DNA of 64,000 bases. Origin: Ktedonosporobacter rubrisoli (GTDB taxonomy: Bacteria > Chloroflexota > Ktedonobacteria > Ktedonobacterales > Ktedonobacteraceae). The DNA lies in contig NZ_CP035758.1 of the NCBI RefSeq assembly GCF_004208415.1, positions 1-64,000 on the forward strand. The letters run 5' to 3'. Of the stretch, positions 26,945-35,614 are shown piece after piece. Under the pieces are notes generated by a model that saw only the letters and a program-made list of their open reading frames with translations, was not told the origin of the DNA and ran no database searches. Numbering within the stretch: position 1 is the stretch's first letter; every line of letters begins with the position of its first letter. A program made the position numbers and the translations under genes.

Positions 26945-28924
26945 ATGAACCCTGATCGATTTGTCAGCAAGACTGTTTATAGAAGTTGTATTATGCCCAC
27001 ACAATCAACAGATGATCAGAATACATATATTCCTCCTGATGCCTCTAGCAATGGCACAACTACTTCAGGAGAGAATGCTACCCTGGCCGCGTTCCCCCAG
27101 GAAGGCTTATTAGAACTCGCCATCCAGGCAGCTGGGGCTGGTTTGTGGGACTGGGACTTACTTAATAACCATCTTACCTGGTCAGACCAGTGCAAGAAGT
27201 TGTTTGGCCTTCCGCCCGATAGAGAGATGAGCTTTGAAGTCTTCGTCAATACTTTGCATCCCGACGATCTTCCAGTGATGGATCAAGCCCTTATTGAGAG
27301 CCTCGTCCAACGCGCAGAATACAATGTTGAATATCGTGTTATCTGGCCCGATAAGAGCGTCCATTGGATAGATGCACGCGGACGAGCTATATATAATCCA
27401 CAGGGCGATCCCATACGTATGGTTGGAATAGCTCTCGATATTACCTCTCAAAAATATGCAGAGGAGCTTGAGCAGGAAAATACGAAGAAGATACAGGCCA
27501 TTTTTGAAAGTGTTACCGATGCTGTCGTGCTCGTAGACTCCGAGTGGCGCATCACATATATGAACTCGCAGGCTGAGCAACTCTTCAGAGCCAATTTTAC
27601 TCAGGCCGCGGGCCAAACTCTCTGGCATGTCTTCCCCGCTCTCTACGATACTATTTTTGGTGAGCGCTATCGAGAGGCTATGCGCAAGCGGCAACCCGAT
27701 CGAATAGAGGCCATGTATGAGCCACGAGGCCTCTGGTACGAAGTGCGCGTCTACCCACTCAAGGATGGCTCTCTCGCCCTTTATACCAATAATATTAGCG
27801 AGCAAAAGCGTGTGGAAGCCGAGTTGCGCGCTAGTGAGCTTCAGTTCCACCGCCTTGTCGACTCTAATATCATTGGCGTATTTATCGGTGATATACATGG
27901 GCAAATATTCGAAGCCAATGAGGCTTTTCTCTCGCTTCTCGGCTTTAAGAAGGAAGATCTGGCTCAGGGCTTGCGCTGGGATACCTTGACCCCCGCCGAA
28001 TATGAGGCCGGCGATCAACATGCTATTGGGGAAATGTTAGAGAAAGGCTTCTGCACTCCTTTTGAAAAAGAGCATATTACTAAAAATGGTAAACGCGTCC
28101 CCGTTCTGGCCGGCGCTGCCATGCTCCAGCATCCTCCAGATCGCTTTATCGGCTTTGTGCTTGATATTAGCTCCCAAAAGACCTTAGAGCGTCAAAAGGA
28201 TGTCTTCATTAGTATGGCCGGGCACGAGCTTCGCACTCCTCTCACAGCAATAAAAACTAGCTTACAACTCATGAATCGCCGCCTCTTGCGTATAAAAGAG
28301 GAACTTCTCAAGAGCACGCCTACCACAAGCAATACTCTGGAGGCAGTTTTTACCCTGCTGGCACGTTCTCTACGCCAGATTGAGGTACAAAATCGCCTGA
28401 TTAATGATCTCGTTGATGTCTCTCGTATCGCGGCCGATAAACTTGTCCTTACTCCCAAGCTATGCAATCTCTCGGAAATTGTTTCCACGGCCATCGAAGA
28501 TCTTCAGGCTACTGATCCTGACCGCAAATTTATTCTTTCGCTTCCACAGGATCAAGCTATTCTGGTTGTAGCCGATGCCGATCGTATTGGACAGGTTGTG
28601 AACAATTATGTCACAAATGCTCTTAAGTACTCTCCAGACGATCGACCAATTACCGTTGGCTTACAGGCAGAAGGGGCAGATGCGCGTGTCTGGGTTAAAG
28701 ATGCCGGGCCTGGTCTCTCTAAGGAGGCCCAGAAACACATCTGGGAGCGCTTTTATCAGGTGAAAGGGGTGCATACTCAGAATGGCGGAGGCATCGGTCT
28801 GGGACTAGGACTCTACATTTGTAAGACCCTTATTATGCTACAGCATGGCACTGTAGGCGTCGATAGTACACCAGGCGAGGGCTCTTCCTTCTGGTTTACC
28901 CTGCCTCTAGCTAAGGTAGAATAA
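26945..28924 (+). CDS. Multi-PAS sensor histidine kinase
   Basis: 659 aa without a transmembrane helix, so probably cytoplasmic. PAS/PAC 1 is at about 55-170 (GLWDWDLLNNHLTWS, HPDDLP), PAS 2 at 180-290 (IFESVTDAVVLVDSEWRITY), PAS 3 at 297-412 (GVFIGDIHGQIFEANEAFLS). HisKA carries H427 in AGHELRTPLTAIK. The ATPase domain has N558 (NYVTNALKYS), DAGPGL (D586) and GGIGLGLGLYICK. No response regulator is adjacent, so the partner is elsewhere. The start is uncertain: ATG 26945 has a distant AAAGGA, and ATG 26993 is possible. Confidence 0.9.
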   Translation: MNPDRFVSKTVYRSCIMPTQSTDDQNTYIPPDASSNGTTTSGENATLAAFPQEGLLELAIQAAGAGLWDWDLLNNHLTWSDQCKKLFGLPPDREMSFEVFVNTLHPDDLPVMDQALIESLVQRAEYNVEYRVIWPDKSVHWIDARGRAIYNPQGDPIRMVGIALDITSQKYAEELEQENTKKIQAIFESVTDAVVLVDSEWRITYMNSQAEQLFRANFTQAAGQTLWHVFPALYDTIFGERYREAMRKRQPDRIEAMYEPRGLWYEVRVYPLKDGSLALYTNNISEQKRVEAELRASELQFHRLVDSNIIGVFIGDIHGQIFEANEAFLSLLGFKKEDLAQGLRWDTLTPAEYEAGDQHAIGEMLEKGFCTPFEKEHITKNGKRVPVLAGAAMLQHPPDRFIGFVLDISSQKTLERQKDVFISMAGHELRTPLTAIKTSLQLMNRRLLRIKEELLKSTPTTSNTLEAVFTLLARSLRQIEVQNRLINDLVDVSRIAADKLVLTPKLCNLSEIVSTAIEDLQATDPDRKFILSLPQDQAILVVADADRIGQVVNNYVTNALKYSPDDRPITVGLQAEGADARVWVKDAGPGLSKEAQKHIWERFYQVKGVHTQNGGGIGLGLGLYICKTLIMLQHGTVGVDSTPGEGSSFWFTLPLAKVE

Positions 28925-29017
28925 ATTATTCTAAGCAATTACATATTTCTGCAGGCAAGCATATATTAAATTTGAACGCTTGCCTGCCTGGCAAAGTCCG
29001 AGCCTGCGTTCCCTCCC

Positions 29018-29512
29018 CTATCGATCCTCTATTTGCTCTTCAGGCTGAGGCTTGATTGGACGCTTAAAATAGTGGAAAGGTGTCCAGTTTCCGCAAGGTT
29101 CCCAGTTCTCGGCAATCATTTCGGCAATGATCACATTGCGATTCAGCCCGATTCGGCGGGCATATTCCCATTGCTGAATCTTCTTACGATCCCAGGGTCG
29201 CTGGCAGTATAAAGCTAGTGCTGCAACATCTGAGAGTTCCCAGCCTGCTTTACCCGCTTCTTGCAAGATTGCCATCTCATCAAAGGCTGTTGCTCTAAAT
29301 GTGCGCCTCTGCCACTCCCCTCCTGCACTCTGCTCATAGGCTGCTACTCTCTCCTCAGCGTAAACTTCCGCAGGTCCGAAGGCTGCAAGAGGCTCTTCTC
29401 CGCTCTCTCTGAGATGACTTTCTACTTCTGCAACAATATCTCCTATCCGCGAACTCTCCACTCCATAGCGCTGAAGACAGGCGGAAAGCTGCTCAAGATA
29501 TGTGTCGATCAT
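29018..29512 (-). CDS. HAAS-domain (DUF1700-like) protein, PadR partner
   Basis: 164 aa from the ATG at 29512, with GAGGAG upstream. The N-terminus, MIDTYLEQLSACLQRYG then IVAEVESHLRES, is the HAAS helical domain usually encoded beside PadR regulators. Residues 75-164 (ILQEAGKAGWELSDVAALAL, IAEMIAENWEPCGNWTPFHY) are unlike the usual membrane part and seem to be a separate soluble domain. It starts 5 bp after the PadR stop, so the two are co-transcribed. Confidence 0.75.
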   Translation of the reverse strand: MIDTYLEQLSACLQRYGVESSRIGDIVAEVESHLRESGEEPLAAFGPAEVYAEERVAAYEQSAGGEWQRRTFRATAFDEMAILQEAGKAGWELSDVAALALYCQRPWDRKKIQQWEYARRIGLNRNVIIAEMIAENWEPCGNWTPFHYFKRPIKPQPEEQIEDR

Positions 29513-29517
29513 TATGT

Positions 29518-29853
29518 TTATTCTCCTCTTCGATAAATCAAGGTCGCAACGTGCTCGGCAAACATTGTCCAATCAGATGCCTGCTCCTCAAAGACGCGTC
29601 GCCCTTGCTCAGTGAGCACATAATATTTACGCCCTGGCCCTTGCTGGCGTACTGTCCAACGGCTCGTGACCAGACTCATCTCCTCTAGACGGGCCAGGAG
29701 AGGATACAATGTGCCGCCCTTGATATGTCCTAGCCCTGCTTGTTCCAGACGCTGGCTAATTGCATACCCATAATATTCTCCATCGTACAAGACGCCAAGA
29801 ATACACAGATCCAGCACGCCGCGTAGCCATTGTGTCCGTCTTTCTGCTTTCAT
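29518..29853 (-). CDS. PadR-family regulator (short form)
   Basis: 111 aa from the ATG at 29853. Winged helix with LDLCILGVLYDGEYYGYAIS, KGGTLYPLLARLEEMSLVTS and the wing GPGRKYYVLTEQG; subfamily-1 PadR. Directly upstream is a 42-bp near-perfect palindrome (29871-29912) that fits an autoregulatory operator. The first 40 codons and the operator are duplicated at 32562-32740 as part of the precursor-peptide duplication, which ties this regulator to the FxLD locus. Confidence 0.88.
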   Translation of the reverse strand: MKAERRTQWLRGVLDLCILGVLYDGEYYGYAISQRLEQAGLGHIKGGTLYPLLARLEEMSLVTSRWTVRQQGPGRKYYVLTEQGRRVFEEQASDWTMFAEHVATLIYRRGE

Positions 29854-29870
29854 ATCTATATAGTAACACA

Positions 29871-29912
29871 ACCTATATCGCTATGCAATCTAGATTGTAT
29901 AGCGATATAGGT
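29871..29912. promoter_or_regulatory. 42-bp palindromic operator upstream of padR
   Basis: Arms ACCTATATCGCTATGCAATC and its complement meet at TCTAGA with one mismatched pair. It begins 18 bp upstream of the PadR start codon. A diverged version with 22-bp arms survives at 32686-32740, which suggests selection or recent duplication. Confidence 0.7.
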
Positions 29913-30467
29913 CGACAAGCCATTCAGGCATATTAGCCTTTACTCCGATCTCTTGCTTCTCGTGACTTTTGCCTCTCGCGTTTACAAGAGGCAAGGCCGC
30001 ATGCCTTTCTTCTATCCTTGTTTTCACTCGCTACAACATTGCTAATAAAGTTAAATAATTATGCAATTCTAATATATGTTTTCTAAATACATTAGAGATT
30101 ATCTAAACTTGTTATCCCTGCGATAAACATAAATATTGCTCTTTATTTCAACACAGCTTGCTTTTTCCTAGTATTTTATGTATACTGTTGTTATGGTTAA
30201 TATTTACTCTTCTTCCTGCTTACCTTTACTATTAAGGAGATTAATTCTTCTTTTACAGAATAGTCTCTCTCTATTCCACCTAAAGTAGCTACATGCTAAT
30301 GCTCACTAAGATGCACTTGAGGAATTTTGCTCCACATAATAGAGACTCAAAGACATAGGTCGTCTTCGGCCGAAAAATGCAAGAGGGTAGAATAGTTTAT
30401 CGCTAACCATTTCGCTTGTGGATACGAGTTAAAAAGTATGTAACATCTATTGCAAGGAGGTAATTAG
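29913..30467. other. AT-rich leader upstream of FxLD precursor 1
   Basis: 555 bp with no gene. The last 110 bp (GTCTTCGGCCGAAAAATGCA at 30362, then TTTCGCTTGTGGATA at 30411) recur upstream of precursor 4 (about 33165-33235), so they probably carry the promoter and leader. Confidence 0.55.
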
Positions 30468-30689
30468 ATGCCACACACAGCTGTCTTAGAAACGCCTGTC
30501 ATTGAGCAGCCAAATAGTCTTGACGAGTTCGAACTCGATGTACGCATTAGCATTCCTACTCGTGTCCCACACATTGTAGCAAGCGGCAGCGACTGTGATG
30601 CCTGCACTTCTGCATACAATTCTTGTAGAAGTTGCGATCCTGCTACTGGCTGCCCCAGCTGTTTTGTCCCCATTAAGGACATACACTAG
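30468..30689 (+). CDS. FxLD-family lanthipeptide precursor 1
   Basis: 73 aa with AAGGAGG 9 nt before the ATG. The leader MPHTAVLETPVIEQPNSLDE ends with FELD (21-24), the motif naming the FxLD lanthipeptide family, then VRIS. The core after about residue 42 (SDCDACTSAYNSC, RSCDPATGCPSCFVPIKDIH) has six Cys and many Ser/Thr for lanthionine rings. It differs from the other three in its longer, Cys-free end. A strong hairpin follows at 30844-30888. No lanthionine synthetase lies in the window. Confidence 0.85.
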   Translation: MPHTAVLETPVIEQPNSLDEFELDVRISIPTRVPHIVASGSDCDACTSAYNSCRSCDPATGCPSCFVPIKDIH

Positions 30690-30843
30690 CTTGAATTTGT
30701 GCTTGCTAGATGTGGACGGCAGCCAGATCCACACATTGTAAGCAGGCGAAGGTGATCGCGCTGCCTTCTTCATACAGGCTTCTCATGGTAGTTATAGCTG
30801 CTTCTATTAAGATAGCAGTATCCTTCTCTTAAAAAGTGCTTTT

Positions 30844-30888
30844 AGAGAGCAGGTTCCCTTCTATGGCTTTGCTGGGAACCTGCTCTCT
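30844..30888 (+). terminator. Hairpin downstream of precursor 1
   Basis: Perfect 15-bp stem AGAGAGCAGGTTCCC/GGGAACCTGCTCTCT with a 15-nt loop. No long T-run follows. The right half and downstream sequence recur at 33655-33752. Confidence 0.6.
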
Positions 30889-30931
30889 TCGCTTCTCCTG
30901 CCAGAGTATCAGCCCTTCCGCTGCTAAATTT

Positions 30932-31010
30932 CCTTGCGCGTCATTACTATAGCTATGCTTAGCATGCTCAACTTGAAGATGCTCAGCGCCAACAGGTTGA
31001 ATGATACGAG
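30932..31010 (-). pseudogene. 3' fragment of the ABC permease gene (copy of 33711-34514)
   Basis: The segment 30868-30965 is nearly identical to 33655-33752, which includes the stop and last codons of the permease gene. Beyond 30965 similarity fades, with CAACAGGTTGAATGA still matching. It marks the 3' edge of a duplicated PadR-precursor-permease unit. Confidence 0.7.
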
Positions 31011-31562
31011 AGAAATCCTTCCATCAGCCTCCCAGCCCTCTTTCATTCTGGAGCTAGAGTAGCAGAAACGCTTGTATAATAACACATAAAATGCATTAAT
31101 ATTTATTTCTTTTCAACAAGCAATCAGTGTTTTGGCTGGATTTCAGGAGGGTCATCTTCCTATGAACAAACAGGGGCTGATTACCAGAACCTACTCTTGT
31201 TTAAGAAAAATGCTCTTAAAATAGTTCAAGCGTAGTATGAAAAGTGACAGATAAATGACTGGTTCCTGTCCTGGCCGATTGCACTTCTTTTCATGTAATC
31301 TTCTTATATAAGCGCAAGTGATAGGGAAAAATATCACAGACTTCTTGCATCGCCTGCAAGCAGCATCAAACCCGGCCGAGGCCTCCTGGCTCTGGCTGGG
31401 TCACCTGTATAGCCCCTGCTAAGGGCCTCTAGCAGGCTGAATCTAGCATGCAAGGTACGGACAGTCACTACTCGCGCAGGGATGAGTAGTTTCATTTTCC
31501 TGTTTCGCTTGCAGGTAAGGGTAAAATAGGATGTAATCCATCTACTACATGGAGGTTATTGG

Positions 31563-31796
31563 ATGTCACATGCAACTGTCTTAGATTTGCCAGCCCTTGA
31601 CCAGCCGATCAGTTCCGACGAGTTCGAGCTCGATGTTCGTATTAGCCTCACAACTCACGTCCAGCAAATCGCAGCCACTTCCGCTGGCAACGATTTGCGC
31701 ATTTCTGTACGTGATACTTGCGATTCTTGCACTTCTTGTTCTAACACATGCTACGACAGTTGTATCAACTGCTGGACCACTGCTGTCTGTGCCTAG
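31563..31796 (+). CDS. FxLD-family lanthipeptide precursor 2
   Basis: 77 aa; GGAGG lies about 10 nt before the ATG. Leader MSHATVLDLPALDQPISSDE then FELDVRISLTTHV; the core holds seven Cys (DTCDSCTSCSNTCYDSC, INCWTTAVCA). The leader after FELD diverges (QQIAATSAGNDLRIS) and is longer than in precursors 1, 3 and 4. The upstream 140 bp are shared with precursor 3, pointing to a local duplication separate from the precursor 1/4 pair. Confidence 0.85.
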   Translation: MSHATVLDLPALDQPISSDEFELDVRISLTTHVQQIAATSAGNDLRISVRDTCDSCTSCSNTCYDSCINCWTTAVCA

Positions 31797-32057
31797 AAGG
31801 CCCACGCGCCAAGCCTGGTCAAGGGAAAAACATCAAAGGCTGCTTGTCTTGTCAGCAACCTTTATCAAACTTGACGGAGATCTCATGGTTCTGGATGCGT
31901 CCCATACATAACTCCTGCTAAGGGCCTCTAGCAGGCTGAATCTAGCTCCCAGAACACGGACTACTTCCGCAGGAAGGAGCAGTTTGCATTTTCCCGCTTC
32001 GCTTGCAGATGAGAGTTAAGAAGATAAGTAATCTTACTACTACGAGGAGGTAATCGG

Positions 32058-32279
32058 ATGCCACACACAGCCGTCTTAGATATGCCAATCATTGAACAGT
32101 CGACCAGTTCCGACGAGTTCGAGCTCGATGTTCGTATTAGCCTCACAACTCACGTCCCGCAAATCGTTGCCAGCGGAAGTGATTGTGGTGTATGCACTTC
32201 TGCATACAACTCTTGTGATTCTTGTAATTCTTGTTATGACACCTGTAACGCTTGCTATACCACTTGGGTCTGCCAATGA
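32058..32279 (+). CDS. FxLD-family lanthipeptide precursor 3
   Basis: 73 aa; GAGGAGG lies upstream of the ATG at 32058. Leader MPHTAVLDMPIIEQSTSSDE, FELDVRISLTTHV, then PQIVASGSD before a core with eight Cys (CGVCTSAYNSCDSCNSCYDT, CNACYTTWVCQ). The near-identical leader and the varying core are what one expects of a peptide family processed by one shared enzyme. Confidence 0.85.
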   Translation: MPHTAVLDMPIIEQSTSSDEFELDVRISLTTHVPQIVASGSDCGVCTSAYNSCDSCNSCYDTCNACYTTWVCQ

Positions 32280-32438
32280 GCAGGGCTGAACCAAGCTCGC
32301 CAAGTCCGGTCAGTAACCATACCCACACATTGTAGCAGATAGAGTATTCACTACGTCTGCCTCTTTCTATGCTTCTCATGTTAGTTGTAGGTGTTTCGAT
32401 TCAGCTAGAAATATCTGCCTCTTAAGCTCTGCTAGAAA

Positions 32439-32468
32439 GCAGGCTCCCAAATAATCGAGGGAGCCTGC
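32439..32468 (+). terminator. Hairpin downstream of precursor 3
   Basis: Perfect 10-bp stem GCAGGCTCCC/GGGAGCCTGC around a 10-nt loop, the counterpart of the hairpins after precursors 1 and 4. Confidence 0.55.
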
Positions 32469-32507
32469 CCTCACCTGGTCTTCTAGCAGAATCTCAGCTC
32501 TCGCTTT

Positions 32508-32557
32508 TAAATTTCCTTGAGCATGATTAGCATGAAAATGAGCAGCACCAACAGGTT
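32508..32557 (-). pseudogene. Second 3' fragment of the ABC permease gene
   Basis: AAATTTCCTTGAGCATGATT, then CATGAAAATGAGCAGCACCA, then ACAGGTTAAA match the 3' end of the permease gene at 33712-33790 with an internal deletion. It abuts the PadR fragment that begins at 32562, so this is a tandem-duplication junction. Confidence 0.7.
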
Positions 32558-32561
32558 AAAT

Positions 32562-32683
32562 AGCCCTGCTTGTTCCAGGCGCTGGCTGATTGCATACCCA
32601 TAATATTCTCCATCGTACAAGACGCCAAGAATTCACAGATCCAGCACGTCGCGTAGCCATTGTGTCCGTCTTTCTGCTTTCAT
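32562..32683 (-). pseudogene. 5' fragment of padR (copy of 29730-29853)
   Basis: The first 40 codons of the PadR gene, almost unchanged, with the start codon at 32683. Truncated where the permease fragment begins. Remnant of a duplicated padR-precursor-permease unit. Confidence 0.85.
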
Positions 32684-32685
32684 AT

Positions 32686-32740
32686 CTATATCGCTGTACA
32701 AGCTAGATTGCATATCTATCTAGCTTGTACAGCGATATAG
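32686..32740. promoter_or_regulatory. Duplicated PadR operator
   Basis: Arms 32686-32707 and 32719-32740 are exact complements (CTATATCGCTGTACAAGCTAGA) with an 11-nt loop. Compared with the 29871 site, the arms have changed in a matched way and the centre is longer, so the dyad symmetry was retained although the gene beside it is truncated. Confidence 0.65.
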
Positions 32741-33270
32741 GTTGGCAGACAATCTAAGTAAAATGGTTTTCACGCTGGTCACTTGTTTATCCACAATGGC
32801 TATAGGATTGAATCTACAGCCTCTCCTATACATCGTCTTATCTGCTCTGATATAGCTAATAATGTTAAACAATAAACGATTCTGATATGTATTTCCTTAA
32901 ATACATTAGAAATTAGCTATATTTTTTATATTTGTTCTTAGCATCAAAATTGCTCTTAATTTCAAGCATATCTTGCTTTTTCTCAATATTTTGTGTATAC
33001 TTCTGTTATGATAATATATACTCTTATTTCTTCTTGTCATTATTAAGAAGATTAATCTTCTTCTTTTACTCTCTATTCCATTACAATTAGTTGTAAGCAA
33101 ATGCTTGCTAAGATGCAATAGAGAGAGGATGATCTACATATGGGATTCAAAGGCATGGATCGTCTTCAGTCGAAAAATGCAAGAGGGTAAGAGTAGTTTA
33201 TCAGTACCCATTTCGCTTGCTGATAAGGATAACAAGATATGTAATCCATCTACTTCAAGGAGGTAATTGG
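32741..33270. other. AT-rich leader upstream of precursor 4
   Basis: Diverged copy of 29913-30467, best conserved at the last 110 bp (GTCTTCAGTCGAAAAATGCA, then CATTTCGCTTGCTGATAAGG). No gene. Confidence 0.55.
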
Positions 33271-33486
33271 ATGCCACACACTACCATTTTAGATATGCCG
33301 GTCATTGACGAGCCGGCCTGTGCCGACGAGTTCGAGCTCGATGTTCGTATTAGCCTCACAACTCACGTCCCGCAAATTGTTGCTAGCGGTAGCGATTGTT
33401 CCATCTGCACTTCGTGCTATAATTCTTGCGATGGATCTTGTCATAGCGACTGCAACACCTGTTGGACTACCGCCGTCTGTGCATAG
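33271..33486 (+). CDS. FxLD-family lanthipeptide precursor 4
   Basis: 71 aa from the ATG at 33271 with AAGGAGG upstream; the frame is open further 5' but that part is leader DNA. MPHTTILDMPVIDEPACADE, FELDVRISLTTHV, PQIVASGSD, then a core with eight Cys (CSICTSCYNSCDGSCHSDCN, TCWTTAVCA). Unlike the others it has a Cys in the leader. It is followed by a hairpin and then by the MarR-ABC operon on the opposite strand. Confidence 0.85.
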   Translation: MPHTTILDMPVIDEPACADEFELDVRISLTTHVPQIVASGSDCSICTSCYNSCDGSCHSDCNTCWTTAVCA

Positions 33487-33629
33487 GAGGCCGGTATCGT
33501 CAGTGGTCAGGCCTCACGCCTTATAGCGAGTGGAGATATTTGTGGTGCCATCTCCACTTATGCTTCTAATGGTATTTGTAGCCTCACTTGGTCAAGATAG
33601 AAGCATTCTCCTCTTAATAAATCACTCTC

Positions 33630-33675
33630 AGAGAGCAGGCTCCACTCTCTGGCTTTTGCTGGGAACCTGCTCTCT
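33630..33675. terminator. Hairpin between precursor 4 and the permease gene
   Basis: AGAGAGCAGGCTCC pairs with GGGAACCTGCTCTCT with one mismatch. It lies between convergent genes, so it may serve both. Confidence 0.55.
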
Positions 33676-33710
33676 TCGCTTCTCCTGCCAGAGTATCAGC
33701 CCTTTCGCTG

Positions 33711-34514
33711 CTAAATTTCCTTGCGCGTCATTACTATAGCTATGCTTAGCATAATTACCATGAAAATGAGCAGCACCAACAGATTGAAGGGCACACTGCT
33801 CAGATCATAATTTAGCAACATGGCTCGAATTGCGTTTACTCCATAGGTTAAGGGATTGATCAGTAAGATAGTATGCAGCCAGGCAGGCACCTGCTTGGTC
33901 GGAAAGATTGCCCCGGAGAACATATAGAGCGGCAGGGTAATAAAGTTCTGAATCGTGCCAAAGTTCTCAAAATCAGTTATCCACATGGCAATCACTACTC
34001 CTAGTGCCGAGATAGCGAGAGCTGTGACAAACATGGCAACAAGCGCGCCCAGGACATTCAGTGGTGTTAAAGTCACTGAGGCAAAAGGTGCAAAGAGCAG
34101 GATAATTGCTGACTGAGCTGTGGCGCTGGATGCACCGCCCAGGCATTTTCCGATCACTAATGTGGAGCGCGGCGTAGGCGCAACCTGCACTTCCTTGAGA
34201 AAGCCAAACTCTCGGTCATACACGATGGAGATTGCAGATTGCAAGCTGCTAAAGATAATGGTCATGCCAATGACGCCGGGAAACACAAATTGTGCATAGC
34301 TAAATCCAGAAATTGAGCCGAGCGAGCCGCGTAGCCCAAAGCCCAGGGCAAAGAGCCAGACCAATGCCCGCGCAACTGAGCCCAGCAGTCTGCTGCGTTG
34401 CCGCCAGAAGCGCACCATATCTCGCCGCCAAATCATGGCGACTCCTTCTAGGTCGATGGGAATCCAGCCGGGAGCCGCTCTTCCTTCAGATAAAGATGTT
34501 GGATTCTTGAGCAT
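33711..34514 (-). CDS. ABC-2 type permease (DrrB-like)
   Basis: 267 aa; GAGGA precedes the ATG at 34514. Six hydrophobic segments are visible and the conserved ABC-2 core includes FVFPGVIGMTIIFSSLQSAI, YDREFGFLKEVQVAPTPRST and FGTIQNFITLPLYMFSGAIF, then the LHTILLINPLTYGVNAIR tail typical of DrrB/NodJ. Partner of the ATPase at 34628-35614, 113 bp upstream. Its 3' end was duplicated twice within the FxLD array, so this transporter has an evolutionary link to the precursors and may export them; that role is inference. Confidence 0.85.
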   Translation of the reverse strand: MLKNPTSLSEGRAAPGWIPIDLEGVAMIWRRDMVRFWRQRSRLLGSVARALVWLFALGFGLRGSLGSISGFSYAQFVFPGVIGMTIIFSSLQSAISIVYDREFGFLKEVQVAPTPRSTLVIGKCLGGASSATAQSAIILLFAPFASVTLTPLNVLGALVAMFVTALAISALGVVIAMWITDFENFGTIQNFITLPLYMFSGAIFPTKQVPAWLHTILLINPLTYGVNAIRAMLLNYDLSSVPFNLLVLLIFMVIMLSIAIVMTRKEI

Positions 34515-34627
34515 AGTGATGTCCTCTTTCTCATAAAAATTCCTACGTCCTGTTCCTCAGATCTCTTTTATACGCATTCGGATGTTTCTCTTTTCCTTAC
34601 TTCGCTTTCCGTTAATGCTGCTATTCG

Positions 34628-35614
34628 TTAGCGACGTAAGCGGCCTCGGCTACGCAAACGAGCCCCCAGGCGCTCTTTGGCTCCAGCTACTTCGTCACGG
34701 ATCGCTCGGCCGGTCAGGTGTACAAAGACATCCTCAAGAGTTGGCGCTTGCACGCTGACGTTATTGACCTCTATATCCGCCAACGTGAGTTTACGAATTA
34801 AGGCGGCTGCTAGCGCCTGCCCATCTTCGCCTTCGACACAAATACTCTCTTCTTCTCTGCGCACAGGACGATTCAGCCAGCTGCTAATCTCTGCCACAGC
34901 TCGCTCGGTTTCGTTTGTAGTAAGCCGTACAACATCTTGACCAACCATACGCTTGAGCGCTTCTGGCGTGTCAAGCGCTACTATTCTGCCATGATCCATA
35001 ATCGCAATACGATCACAATATTCGGCTTCATCCATATAGTGGGTGGTCATAAAAATGGTCAATCCGGTGCTCTGGCGCAAGCGCAGCACATGGGCCCAAA
35101 CGCTACGCCGTGTCTGCGGATCAAGTCCAACGGTTGGCTCATCGAGAAAGAGGGTTTGCGGCTCGTGCAAGAGGCCGCGCGCAACTTCAAGACGGCGCTT
35201 CATGCCTCCGGAGAATGTCTTGACCGGATCTTTACGCCGGTCTTCAAGACCTACCAGCTTGAGCAGATCATTAATACGTTGCTGACGCGTGTTTCTTGGC
35301 GTATGGTAGATCATACAGTGATAATATAAGTTCTGCTCGGCTGAGAGATATTCGTCAAGCGTGGGATCTTGAAACACAATGCCTATACTACGACGTACGT
35401 TTGCCGCTTCGCGCTCGATATCAAAGCCATTTATCACTGCTCGTCCGCTGCTGGGCCGCAACAGGGTGCAGAGCATCTTAATTGTTGTGCTCTTACCTGC
35501 TCCATTAGGACCCAAAAAGCCAAAGGTCTCACCTCGCTCAACATGGAGATCAATGCCTTTAACAGCCTGGATTTCCCCAAAGGAGCGCGATAGCTTCTCA
35601 GTATCAATAGTCAT
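34628..35614 (-). CDS. ABC transporter ATP-binding protein (DrrA-like)
   Basis: 328 aa. Walker A GPNGAGKST (about 35-43), Q-loop FQDP, signature SGGMKRRLEVARG, Walker B TLFLDEPTVGLD, H-loop MTTHYMDEAEYCDR, then a 90-residue C-terminal DrrA-type extension ending in a basic LRSRGRLRR tail. DrrA/CcmA families energise export of hydrophobic compounds. The ATG overlaps the MarR stop (ATGA, 35611-35614), so it is translationally coupled to the regulator. Confidence 0.9.
   Translation of the reverse strand: MTIDTEKLSRSFGEIQAVKGIDLHVERGETFGFLGPNGAGKSTTIKMLCTLLRPSSGRAVINGFDIEREAANVRRSIGIVFQDPTLDEYLSAEQNLYYHCMIYHTPRNTRQQRINDLLKLVGLEDRRKDPVKTFSGGMKRRLEVARGLLHEPQTLFLDEPTVGLDPQTRRSVWAHVLRLRQSTGLTIFMTTHYMDEAEYCDRIAIMDHGRIVALDTPEALKRMVGQDVVRLTTNETERAVAEISSWLNRPVRREEESICVEGEDGQALAAALIRKLTLADIEVNNVSVQAPTLEDVFVHLTGRAIRDEVAGAKERLGARLRSRGRLRR

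Larger units (their letters stand above)
30690..31562. other. Region between precursors 1 and 2
   Basis: Apart from the hairpin (30844-30888) and permease fragment, no gene. At 31419-31446 a block GGGCCTCTAGCAGGCTGAAT begins a leader that recurs at 31922 before precursor 3, followed in both by a GTAGT/CTACT-type inverted stretch and TTTCGCTTGCAG. Confidence 0.5.

Noticed and set aside
27182..28021. 279-codon open frame antisense to the histidine kinase
   Set aside because: Shadow frame over a clearly conserved PAS region, with no domain of its own.
30468..33486. Repeats in the precursor region as a CRISPR array
   Set aside because: Repeat spacing is hundreds of bases and the repeats are leader-coding sequences with ribosome sites, not short regularly spaced units.
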